A stretch of 64,000 bases of DNA from Lomentospora prolificans (Eukaryota > Ascomycota > Sordariomycetes > Microascales > Microascaceae). The stretch spans positions 434,001-498,000 of the forward strand of contig JARFXM010000002.1 of assembly GCA_029532625.1 (NCBI GenBank). The letters run 5' to 3'. Of this stretch, positions 53,862-64,000 are shown one piece after another (the stretch's first letter is position 1; each line of letters starts with the position of its first letter). Both the position numbers and the translations under genes were made by a program. A model generated the notes under the pieces. The model saw only the letters and a program-made list of their open reading frames with translations, did not search any database and had not been told where the DNA came from.

Positions 53862-55255
53862 ATGCAGGTCTTCTCCAGAGCTCGCCCTGCCGGAAGGGCC
53901 CTTTTCGGCCAGGTCAGGAAATACAGCTCCTCCAGTCCCTACACCTCGACTATCGACAACCTCCGCATCAATTCCAACACCAAGGTCATCTACCAGGGCT
54001 TCACTGGAAAGCAGGGAACGTAAGTTATCTCGGCTAGCGCCCCTGGCAGAGATATCGCAACCATCAAAGCACCCGATGCTTGCTTATCTCGGACGAAGCT
54101 CGGCGCTTGACCCAAGCTTTCCGTCCCCGATTGATGCGAAGGAAAACACGAAAAGAACGATGCGCTGACATGTTTCGTCCTACCCACAGATTCCACGCGC
54201 AACAAGCTATTGACTATGGTACGGAAGCTCTCGCGATTTCGGCTTTGATACGGCCGATAGCCGAGGAGGGAAATATGTGGAAGCTAACCATGCGATCCGA
54301 TAATAGGCACCCAGGTCGTCGGTGGAACGAATCCCAAGAAGGCTGGCACGACGCATCTCGACCGTCCCGTCTTCGCCAACGTCTCCGATGCCGTAAAGGA
54401 GACTGGCGCCACCGCCTCCTGCATCTTCGTCCCGTTCGTGTCATCCTCGATCCGTGAGCTTCTGATGTGTCATACCTAACTTCTACCCTCTATAGCCCTC
54501 CTCTTGCCGCCGCTTCCATCGAGGAGGCAGTCCAGGCTGAGATTCCCCTCGTTGTCGCCATCACTGAGGGCATTCCCCAGCATGGTAAGCGCACCTACAC
54601 CAAGTTTCAACCATACACCCCTCCCGGCCCCCGCGGTGACATGGCTAACCGATCATCTCCCCTAGACATGGTGCGCATCACCGACATCCTCAAGTCCCAG
54701 TCCAAGACCCGCCTCGTCGGCCCCAACTGCCCCGGTATAATCGCCCCTGGTCAGTGCAAGATTGGCATCATGCCCGGCAACATCCACAAGCGCGGCCGCA
54801 TCGGTATCGTCTCCCGCTCCGGTACCCTCACCTACGAGGCCGTCAACCAGACCACCCAGGCCGGCCTCGGCCAGTCCCTCGTCGTCGGCATCGGCGGTGA
54901 CCCCTTCTCCGGCACCAACTTCATCGACTGCCTCAACGTCTTCCTCAAGGACGAGGAGACCGACGGCATCATCATGATTGGTGAGATTGGTGGCTCCGCC
55001 GAGGAGGATGCCGCCGAGTTCCTCAAGGCCAACAACACCGTCAACGGCGGAAAGCCCGTCGTCTCCTTCATCGCCGGTATCTCCGCTCCTCCCGGCCGCC
55101 GCATGGGTCACGCCGGTGCCATCGTCTCCGGTGGCAAGGGCGGTGCCGACTCCAAGATCAAGGCCCTCGAGGCCGCCGGCGTCATTGTCGAGCGCTCTCC
55201 CGCTAGCCTCGGCAGGGCCCTCTACGACGAGTTCGTCCGCCGCGATCTCCTCTAA
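53862..55255 (+). CDS. lsc1: Succinyl-CoA ligase alpha subunit, mitochondrial
   Basis: This subunit, with the beta subunit, converts succinyl-CoA to succinate with substrate-level phosphorylation in the TCA cycle. Exons by eye: 53862-54019, 54190-54218, 54307-54433, 54496-54584 and 54666-55255, giving 330 residues plus stop. The second exon is only 29 bases. The N-terminus [20 protein letters not shown] is a basic, Arg-rich mitochondrial presequence. The CoA-binding fold follows ([35 protein letters not shown]), then [21 protein letters not shown] and [11 protein letters not shown]. The phosphorylated catalytic His is in [10 protein letters not shown] (about residue 283). It ends [17 protein letters not shown]. 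The exon 3 donor is the unusual GTTCGT, so that junction is less sure than the others, although the frame across it is correct. Confidence 0.94.
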
Positions 55256-56179
55256 AGGGTTAATTCTCGACCCCTTCAAAGAACCCAGACAGGAGTGTAG
55301 AAGACAAAAACAGGAGAGGAGTGAGAATGCTTTTTTTGAAGAGGGTGGGTTGACGAGGAATACGGGACAGGCTTTTCTCACCTAGCCGTCTCATTCTGAG
55401 GCATCACCGTTTTTCTTCCTGTTTATTTATATGTGGCAATTTATCATCTGGTACATCATAGAATAGGTTTGGGAGTGGTAGGTAGTATTATATATTTCGG
55501 TGATAAACCACAAGGCTACTACTTCCCGAACTCTTACATCTGCTCCCGAATTATATAATCGCCGGTGACTCTTGGTTATCCTAACAGCCTTTTTTGTTCA
55601 TGCTCTATCTGTGAGTATCCCACGGTGTATAAGGGAACGGCGCCGTTTTATTTAAGCCTAGTACTGGATGTTGCAACACCCATGCTTCGCTTGGGGGTAG
55701 TGTATAAATCTGTCCGTTTGCCAAGCTCCAAGCACTCTGCCCGGCATCAAGAGTGAAAAAAGCGTAGGCAGCTAACGAGCGGGGAATGGGAAAAGATTTC
55801 AGGGAAAAACTCCGTTGCTCCGACTATGCAGGGTACCAGCCTGGTCCTCAGCTCCTCCGGGAAGAGTGGGATTCTACCCACCCCGCGAGAAAGTTGTGGG
55901 TGTTTAGGTCTTTACATGCACCTGTAGTGAGGACATAGTGAGGAGGTTTGGGCCCGAAGAACAGATCTTGACTCCAGGAAATGCGTGCTGAAGAAGGGAA
56001 ATGGGAAGTTGAGACTTGTAGAGTCGCAGCCCTACACCACATAGGACCCGTCGGTGGCACCCTGAGCCTGCGGAGTCCAGCGATCTCTGCACTTTGACCC
56101 GTCATTAAGATAATGTATAGCGCGTAATTTCATGGTATCCATTTACGCCAGGTGAATGATGAAGCATGTGTCACGACGC
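55256..56179. other. Convergent 3' spacer
   Basis: 924 bases between the ligase and ubc1 stop codons. AT-rich after the ligase (55430-55560). No gene seen. Confidence 0.5.
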
Positions 56180-57196
56180 TTAACTCTCGCCGAGAAGACG
56201 AGCGGTAATATCACCCATATATGCCTCTTCCAGCTCGTAATCTTCGCCGCCGTTGCGGTCGATACCCACGTAGACGAAAGCGTCAACAACATCTTGCGCT
56301 GGGAAGCCCATATTTACGAAGCGGTCTACGAGGTCTTTGCTGTACCCCTTGTAGCTGTAGTTAATTTGGCGCCATTAGCACAATCACTCCACTACTCATG
56401 ATCCAATGTACATCTGCACGGTGCATGCAGGTACCGAGACGACGGGGGGACGGGCTCAAGGCAGCAATTTGAAAAGGCACATACTCGATAGTAGACTGCT
56501 TCGGCTTGCCGTCCCCTTTCCTGAACTTCGAGTAGTCTATGTCTTGGCGGGGGGCGCCGGCGTACTTGACGGCCCACTCGTGAGCGGTACGGGCAAACTG
56601 TTCGGGGTATTCGAGAGACATCTTGGCTACCTCGGCGTCTTGGGGGTCCTTGGGATTTGGGAACTCGAGGAGCATGCGAAGGGAGATGAGAGCGGACTTG
56701 ATCGTCTGGACAGGAGACCAGCCAGTACCGAGAATGTCGAGACAGATGGCGCCCTATACGGAGGTAGGTTGTCAGTACAGAACGATGGAGAGTCGTTTTC
56801 TAGGGTAACGACGGTACCCGGGTCACATATAAAGCCGACTCTATACAAGGCCACAGGGGCTAGAGCATCTTGGCCAGCCCTCGAAAAGCATCAAACGTCT
56901 GACCCCGCTCAAAGGTCCTCGAGCCCAATCTTACATACCGTCTGGCTACTGATATTGGGGTGGAATATCTTAGTGTCGAACTTGATGATGGGAGGCTTGA
57001 ACGGGTACGAGTCGGGAATCTGAATGTCGACCTGGTAGGTTCCTCCAGCGTAAACGGTATCAGGAGGCGCTGGGAAGGTCCCCTTTAGCCTTGTAAGGTC
57101 ACCATCAATAGGTTCCGCGAACACCCCCGACTTGTCCCTGTCCGCTCGAATATCGGAGAGTTCCTTTGCGATGCGTCGTTCTCGGCTAGTTGCCAT
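56180..57196 (-). CDS. ubc1: Ubiquitin-conjugating enzyme E2 with C-terminal UBA domain (Ubc1 / E2-25K type)
   Basis: Ubc1-type E2s extend ubiquitin chains, notably K48-linked chains with the anaphase-promoting complex. Exons by eye: 56939-57196, 56485-56753 and 56180-56354 (233 residues plus stop). The UBC fold is at 1-150, beginning [15 protein letters not shown], with [23 protein letters not shown], then the active-site Cys in GAICLDIL (residue 90) and [15 protein letters not shown] linker of about 25 residues ([20 protein letters not shown]) leads to the UBA domain in exon 3 (about 176-222: [39 protein letters not shown]). The UBA binds ubiquitin. The chosen ATG at 57196 begins MATSRERR, as in relatives; the frame upstream (no in-frame stop to 57271) has no ATG. 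Confidence 0.95.
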
Positions 57197-58432
57197 GGCG
57201 TACGGGGAAGATAGGGTGGTGTGTGTCAAAATATGGCCGCGTGGCTGGGCGGTAGTTGTAGTTGGGTGCAAAAGTAGGGTGATGTAGACACTGAACTACC
57301 AAAGTCGATGATAGTGGTATAATGCAAACAACAGGTAGATAGGAGAGCGTTAAGAAATCCTGGAAGATCTGTAGACAATGGTTTAGGTGGGGCGAAAATT
57401 GAGGTAAGCAGGTTGGCCAGTCGGCTGCGCGAGGTGATGTTTTGTCGAGGTTAGAACCCAAGCCGGAGAATGAAGGAGCAAGATACTTTGCAGAGAGCGA
57501 AGGTTTGAGCTTATGACGCAGGGATAGTGGAGGGGAAGGTACGGGTTTGGCTGGGCGGAAGGTACAGCGCGGAGTGGGGTGAAGTGTGGTTTGGCTCACT
57601 GCCCCGCATAAACGACTTGCCAGCCAGGCGGGTGTGACCCTGCTGAAATCACAGTAATAATGGTAAGAGGCTGTCTTGGGTATCTTTTCCACCATCTCGA
57701 AAAACTTCAAGTTTCTCAACCCGGTCAGACTCTAATCTTCTCCAATAATACGTCCCAGCCATCATCTCACTCTCCCGCGAACCTACCTCGACATGTTTAG
57801 GAGCAGGCTTCGGAACTTGACGCCGAATCGAGCTAATTCCCACGTTTAAGCTTTGAAATGCTACGCCCGCCAGCCATGCTTGTGATAACTGCTGTCGCTG
57901 GGCCCGCCTCACATGCCAGGGGCCTTATTACACTTCGAAAATCGATGCATTCGGTCCTAAGCTGCTTCCGATAAACCTTTGAAATGATCTATTTTCAAGC
58001 TTTGGGCAGAAACCGCCTCTCCTAATGAAGCAGCTGGATCCTAGCAAACGATTGTGGGGTATAACTGACATCTAAAACAAAAAAGGTCGATCAACGAGAG
58101 TGAATCCGTCTCCGCAACTCCGAACGGAAGGCTTCCACCTGAGATTGCCCAAACGCCCATTTCCCCTTGGCCACTTTTCTTTCACATGTCATGCACTTTT
58201 CTCCTAGTCCTACTCTATCCGAAATATTCAAAGCCGCCAAACCAGAACGCCGTTCCTGCTATGCTCGAGTACAAATAGTTCGTTACATGTCGCTGGGGTT
58301 TTCTCCCGTCTCAGACGGGGTACAAGGGTTGACTTGTGTTATCGGAGTGACACTTGAAATAGCTATCCCGGATCGCCGGACCTCTGTCTAGATCCATGGG
58401 ACGCTGATGGTTGAAGTCGAGATGGACTCGCG
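57197..58432. other. ubc1 upstream region and 3' flank of the membrane-protein gene
   Basis: The first 500 bases should contain the ubc1 promoter and leader, and include an ATG-initiated 169-codon frame that overlaps the ubc1 start out of frame (57186-57695, minus strand). The remainder has no supported gene. Confidence 0.45.
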
Positions 58433-58938
58433 TCAAGGTGTCCCCGTAGGGATTGGTACTGGCCCCGCATGTGTCATTGTCGGGAATCCACCACCGGTAT
58501 AAGTGCTTGAGGATTTCGAGGTAGGACTATGGACGAGTCTGTTAGCGGCCACTCTTGAACTGACGAGAACTGATTCCCCACGTCTACATACGGTGTGTCT
58601 GGCTTTTTCCCGATCTGTGTGGCAGCCACGCCTCCCAGAAGACCGCCGAGGAGGAATACAGCGATGATGACTAGCGCAAAGAACGTCTTTCTGCTAAGGC
58701 AACAAATTGTTCGGCGCGACGATCGTCTCTCACCGGCTTCGAGTTGTCTCTCCGTAGACTTAGACTGTTTGTGTTTCGGGAGTACGCCCAGTTCGATGGC
58801 CGTATCGTCATCTTCCACCGACACCGCACCTTGCCTGCCTCCGTTGTAAAATTCGATCCTGTCGTTGAACGTAACTTGACGTCTCGGTGGCTGCCAACTC
58901 GATTCTGGTTCTGTCGGCGAAACTGGAGAAATGGTCAT
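58433..58938 (-). CDS. Small single-pass membrane protein of unknown function, likely two exons
   Basis: I do not recognise the family. The frame starts MTISPVSPTEPESSWQPP (ATG at 58938). Residues about 1-80 are polar and basic near the membrane (RRSSRRTICCLSRKTFF), then a hydrophobic helix (ALVIIAVFLLGGLLGGVAA), then a short polar tail. Without splicing it ends after 154 residues at 58474. A probable 60-65 base intron has donor GTATGT or the overlapping GTAGAC four bases later, branch-like GCTAAC, and acceptor CCATAG before 58526. Donor one gives 146 residues (exon 58592-58938, tail ending at 58433, PTS-rich). Donor two gives 188 residues (stop at 58311, tail with SYLEILKHLYRWW). Which is real cannot be told here. 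Orientation N-in, C-out is inferred from the Arg cluster. Confidence 0.55.
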
Positions 58939-61199
58939 GTCGACATGATAGCCATGCCGAGCAAAAGATCACAAGTGTCAACTTCCAGCGTCAAGCGTCA
59001 TGAGGGAAGAGGTATGGTGTGTGTAATATCCGAGTAGGAATTCAAGAAGGAGAGGGATGAGTAAGACCACGAGAAAGGAAAATAAGGTTAGTAGAGGTCA
59101 TCCATCGCCAACTAACGAAAATTCCCGGCAAAGAGAAACTGGGGTTTCCCAAGAAGGCGGGAGATCAGCCAGCTCGCTTGTATATGAAGGTTGAGACCTC
59201 GTCAATACGTGCATGAGCTGGCGACACTATTCGATAAGTCCCCCCACAATCTCAGTCAGGCCAGCCATCTTCTTGGCCCGCCTTCGAAATAAATAAAAGA
59301 GTACACTATATACGACTAAAATGTGCGGAAGAAGGGTGTCGAGTTCACTGAATAGAAGGGAAAGGGTGGCACTTCATTTATTCCCTTCGAGAAATTTACT
59401 TGGATCCGATGTTTTGCGGCGCCCCTTCTGCCGCGGTCGAAGTGCTGAATGTAACTGGAGGCGAAGGGGTGGGCATTTTAACCGCACCGAATTGAGTGCA
59501 TGGTCAGCTTCCTAAGCCCAGAATCGTAGTAGTATGGGCTGGACCGAAGAATCGCAGGGGGAGGGGCCGATTCCCCTTCCCACACTCCTAGGCACATCCT
59601 AGGCAAAAGGTGAAGGATGCCGTGGTCACGATATGATGGTCCCGAGATCCACCGTCTCACCAGGCAAGCCGGTACAGTGAGCCGACATGGGCCAGCGATT
59701 ATGGTACACTAGGCGTTGGCCACGGCCGACCAAGCACACGCAGACCCAGCCTCCCCCCCGGGTCGTCATCAGGTGTGGTGCCAAGGGACCACCCAGAGCC
59801 TGCGGTTATATTGACGTGCATTAGTAACGCCTGCAGCTTGTATATTAAAAAATTATTTTGCCCCCGACACCAATGTTCCCTTCCTGGTTTTGGTGGCTGC
59901 TCGAGTTCTCTGTCGAGGAGGATGGAAACGGCCGAAGCGAGATATTGGGCGACCTCGGACAACACCCCAGTTCGACGTCGATGGGTCCTATGAGGTTCTC
60001 ACACCCCAGCACACCACCTTTTCTGGACGAGGGCGGGCCTCGACTTTTCAGGTCTTCCGGTTAGATTGGTCGTGTGTTGGATGGCAGTCCAACCCTTCCC
60101 GATGGAGATCTGCGGGAGGATGATTGCGTGGGGAGAGACTATGGAATCAGCTCTCCACGATAGGCGCCGTCCGTCCATTCCTCTTTCCCTCGTAGGTCCA
60201 CTGGCAAACGCACTGGACGGTTGTCCCTTCTCCCCGCAGAAGAAGTCATCGGCAAATATGCCCGAATGTTACCTGACCACACTTTGGGGGGTGTTGTTGG
60301 TCGGACCAGTGATGGCGAGGTGCCATGGTTACATCCACCGACGGTTATACAGGCACCAGTTCCCTTCACTTCCGCCGCCGCCATTATGAATCCTAGCTTG
60401 TTGACACGCACTCCTGTCACTCTCCTGTATGTCAAGGGACAGGAAACGGATGGCTCGCTGCGCTTTCGTGCCAGAAAGGGTGACAATGTATGACTGAACC
60501 CCGGAGCGGAGTGAGGTAGTGCAATGATTGCCCTTTTCCCCCACTTGTTAGTACAGTGACGCCTGCAGCAGAGCTGGCGCTGTGAAGAGCGATAATCAAT
60601 TGGGAAAGGCCGCAATCGTGGCGATATGAGACGACGTTGCGATATCAAAATGAAAAGAGAGCCACCTGATACAATTTAGTTCTGGGGCATTAGATATTTA
60701 ATTAATTGACGATATTGGAGACGCGTTGGACCGGGTTTCCTTGAGTCGATTCTCCATAAGCATTCAACCGAGATTGAACTAATACCGTAAGCCTCTTGAT
60801 CGGAACTCCCATTTGAGGGCTCTGAGCACCAAAGTGCGACCAGCATGCTCGAACCGCTGGTTTCAATTAATGACTAAGCATCCCAACGAGGATGTGGCTT
60901 AGCAAGAATTGAGGCGCATCCAGAACTAGATGTGGCGCTGCGATTTCCCTGCACGGACCATTGCTTACGTTATTTCAGAGATGCTGTCGCGTTACCTAGC
61001 AGCCTGGCGGCGCTCAAGCTCTCGATCCTGACGAAACAGCGACAAACATCATCAGCTAAAGCCTTCCTCCTTTGCACAGCCTTTCGCCTCGATTCATCGA
61101 TCCGGGCCTACACAAACACCATCCAAACTTCAATTTCCTTGTTTATTGTTTTAGTTTTATCCATAATCGAGCCATTTTCCATCTGAGGGAGTTGTAAAG
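58939..61199. other. Gene-poor interval upstream of rpt2
   Basis: About 2.3 kb. The left end is the promoter of the membrane-protein gene. The right end, from about 60900, is the rpt2 promoter and leader. Between them only chance frames of up to 169 codons occur. An AT-rich piece lies at about 60650-60720. Confidence 0.45.
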
Positions 61200-62749
61200 A
61201 TGGTATGGCCCCGGAGCTTGTGCTCATGGTCTTGCTAAATTGCCACTGACGATAATGTGCTACAGGGTCAAAGTCAGTCTGGAATGGGAGGTGGAGATGG
61301 AAAGGATGACAAGGATAAGAAGGTTCGAATTTCTGGATTTCTAATATTATCGATTGATGCAATTCTAACTCTAGTTGCTTCGAATAGAAGAAGCCGAAGT
61401 ACGAGCCCCCTCCGCGCCCAACCACTCGCGTGGGCCGCAAGAAGAGAAAGGCGGGTGGCACCAGCGCCGCCGCCAAGCTCCCCGCCGTATATCCTACCAG
61501 CCGATGCAAGCTCCGACTATTAAGAATGCAGCGAATCCACGATCACCTCCTCCTCGAGGAGGAATACGTCGAAAACCAAGAGCGTCTACGCAAGGCTAAG
61601 GCCGCCAAGGAAGGTGCTGGCTCCGATCCCGATGACAGGCTGGCCGACGAGCGTGGCCGCGTCGACGACATGCGAGGAAGCCCCATGGGTGTCGGCACCC
61701 TAGAGGAAATGATCGATGATGACCATGCCATCGTTAGCAGCACCACCGGCCCCGAATACTACGTCAGCATCATGAGTTTCGTTGACAAGGATCTGCTCGA
61801 ACCAGGCGCCAGCGTACTGCTTCACCACAAGAGTGTGAGCATCGTCGGTGTCTTGACTGATGATGCCGATCCTTTGGTCAGCGTCATGAAGCTCGATAAG
61901 GCACCTACGGAGTCGTACGCGGATATTGGTGGTTTGGAGACCCAGATTCAAGAAGTTCGGGAATCCGTCGAGTTGCCGCTGTTGCACCCAGAGCTATACG
62001 AGGAAATGGGTATTAAGCCACCCAAGGGTGTCATTCTCTATGGTGCGCCTGGTACAGGAAAAACCTTACTCGCGAAGGCTGTTGCCAATCAGACTTCAGC
62101 TACTTTCTTGCGTATAGTGGGAAGTGAGCTTATCCAGAAGTACCTTGGTGATGGTCCTCGACTCGTGCGACAGCTCTTCCAGGTATGTTGATTCTTTATA
62201 CCGAATATTTCTCGCTAGCGAACTCTATCTAACCGTCCCTAGGTTGCCGCGGAAAACGCCCCCTCTATTGTCTTCATCGATGAAATCGATGCTATCGGTA
62301 CCAAGCGTTACGAATCCACATCCGGTGGTGAGCGAGAAGTCCAGCGAACCATGCTTGAGCTCCTCAACCAGCTCGACGGTTTCGACGACCGTGGCGACGT
62401 CAAGGTCATTATGGCCACCAACAAGATTGAGACCCTCGACCCTGCCCTCATCCGACCAGGTCGTATCGACCGTAAGATCCTCTTTGAGAACCCCGATCAG
62501 AACACTAAGCGCAAGATTTTCGCGCTGCACACTTCCAAGATGAGCCTCAACGACGATGTCGACCTAGAGGAATTCATCGGCCAGAAGGACGATCTCTCCG
62601 GTGCCGACATCAAGGCCATCTGCTCTGAAGCTGGTCTCATGGCTCTGCGTGAGAGGAGGATGCGCGTGCAGATGGCGGACTTCCGCGCTGCTAGGGAGAG
62701 GGTACTACGGACGAAGCAGGAAGGCGAGCCCGAAGGCTTGTACTTGTAG
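61200..62749 (+). CDS. rpt2: 26S proteasome regulatory ATPase Rpt2
   Basis: Rpt2 is one of six AAA ATPases in the proteasome base ring that unfold substrates and open the 20S gate. Exons by eye: 61200-61202, 61266-61322, 61388-62182 and 62243-62749 (453 residues plus stop). The first coding exon contains only the initiator ATG; exon 2 begins with Gly2 ([10 protein letters not shown]), the site that is N-myristoylated in Rpt2. Then come [20 protein letters not shown], the coiled coil, the OB-fold region, Walker A GAPGTGKT (239-246), Walker [15 protein letters not shown] (294-307) and the C-terminal HbYX-type end GLYL, which docks into the 20S core. A short polar stretch near residue 96-115 ([13 protein letters not shown]) is looser than in yeast. 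Very secure. Confidence 0.96.
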
Positions 62750-64000
62750 TATAATGTATCTGTGTTTATTAGCCCACTAGATGCTGAGGAGTGGGGAGCG
62801 TTGGGGATCAATAGATGGTGTTTATACCACGACATTTCCGAGCCGTTTGCAACTACTCTACCAAACCTAACTATCTAAGTCTTGATAACTATCCCGGCGT
62901 AGTTCAACTGGCAGCTTTATCAACCAATTCAACTGTCAACAGGATTCGTGCCGTTTCCCTTTCTAGATCCACCACGAGTAAACGTGTTAATTAGGCTGGT
63001 GTCTGCCCGCACTCCGCAGCCGGAGTCAATCATGGACAGCGATGTAGCTTAAAACGTACAATAGGCGATCCCTTGTACTACGCCGGACACTACACACCAG
63101 AACTCCTGGGGCCAAAGTTCCGGGCAAGTCCTCGTGGGACGGAGGACGGGGAGTCGAGCAGGATGAGATGACTACGTCACGAGCAAATACCGATCCGAAG
63201 ATAGACCTTGGTGCTCGACGCAGTTAGGAAGCAAACACTGTTTGGAAAGTTTGCTCTGGTTTATCGAAGATTCGTGAAGAGTGTACCTTTGCGTCGTCAC
63301 CTGGACGAGGGCATATCAATCAGCCTTTCAGGAAAGAGACCTGTCGTAACGACGCAAAGAGACGAATAGCACATGACGCTCCGGACATGTTGAACTTGCG
63401 AGTTTGAAGCAAACAGGTGCAAGTCAACTTCATGGGCTAGGTATTTGGGTAGCGGGTCCTACTTTGCTATCTACACATGAGACGAGTCACAGTCCACAGC
63501 CTGTTCCTGTGCCTTGGACTCGTATTATCGCCATGCTAGGTGCTGACAAAGCTTTCGGCTTGGTATTGCTTGGGTGCAAGGACGGGCTCCATCATGTGAG
63601 GGAGACAAAAAGGCTCGTGCTTGGTGCGTGGACTGTAGCCTGCGGTATGACGGGTAGTATGGGAGAGGTACCTCAATGGTGCGAGGTTGTGGTGTAAGTG
63701 GTGATACCACACTGAAGCCTGCAGCCATTTTGGGGGCCAAGGGATGTCGACAGCAGGTGCAAGCAATTGGCGAATAGTAGATGTCTGATCAAGTATGATC
63801 ATGCATGCGGTCTCAGAGTGATGGGATGGAAAGTATAGCTATCCCATCGCTTATTGAGGAAGATGTCTCATATTTGTTAAGGCTCAACTGCAAATACCCA
63901 CTCCGAAGCGCCGTAACTGGTCGGTCCTCATGCTCCGAGAATCGCCGGGTTAGCGTGAAATTCTCAGCTGGAATCCATCAATCTTGTGTCGTTCGATAAC
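62750..64000. other. Right-edge non-coding stretch
   Basis: It begins with the rpt2 3' flank. Only short, family-free frames occur beyond. I see no gene or RNA reaching the right edge. Confidence 0.45.

Overview
The window is nuclear DNA of a filamentous ascomycete (Pezizomycotina; Sordariomycetes is my best guess, weakly held). The genes are split by short GT-AG introns of about 50-110 bp, coding exons favour C-ending codons, and tRNA genes carry introns. The content is typical of filamentous fungi: a GH10 xylanase with a fungal cellulose-binding module, a GH72 wall transglycosylase, a CFEM-like GPI protein and an OPT transporter. No genome-scale search was possible, so the species is not claimed.

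Left part (1-23.4 kb), mostly conserved cell biology: a BAG-domain co-chaperone (-), decapping activator Dcp1 (+), the BAR protein Hob3/Rvs161 (-, seven exons), bacterial-type peptidyl-tRNA hydrolase (+), a Mep2-like ammonium transporter (+), a ThuA-like protein (-), a phospholipase-D family protein (-), a bestrophin-family channel (+) and cyclin H (-). Long gene-poor gaps separate them (7.2-10.3, 14.9-17.85 and 19.6-22.1 kb).

Middle (24-46.3 kb), gene-sparse and rich in surface or secreted products: two near-identical intron-containing tRNA-Met genes, a secreted protein built almost wholly of short V/T/P repeats, a promethin/LDAF1-like lipid-droplet protein, the GH10-CBM1 xylanase, the CFEM-like protein with a PD(V/A) repeat, an Asp/His-rich stalk and a GPI signal, a tRNA-Arg(UCU), the GH72 glucanosyltransferase and an unknown secreted protein. 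The gaps at 26.6-31.2 and 38.6-43.1 kb hold no gene I can support.

Right part (47-62.8 kb): an OPT-family transporter (-), Elongator subunit Elp3 (-), succinyl-CoA ligase alpha subunit (+), ubiquitin-conjugating enzyme Ubc1 with a UBA domain (-), a small single-pass membrane protein (-) and proteasome ATPase Rpt2 (+). Ubc1 and Rpt2 both act in ubiquitin-proteasome degradation, but they are not adjacent and nothing suggests an operon-like unit. GH72, the CFEM-like protein, the repeat protein and the xylanase act at or outside the cell wall.

I did not find a clearly new multi-gene system. The most unusual items are the V/T/P repeat protein, the CFEM-like Asp/His-rich protein, a cluster of five TGATTCA/TGAATCA heptamers at about 20.0-20.2 kb, a BAG gene whose open frame has no AUG before its membrane segment, and a tandem GTATGTAG splice donor that gives two different protein tails. 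Exon boundaries were read by eye from splice signals and frame continuity; where stated, exon lengths sum to a whole number of codons.
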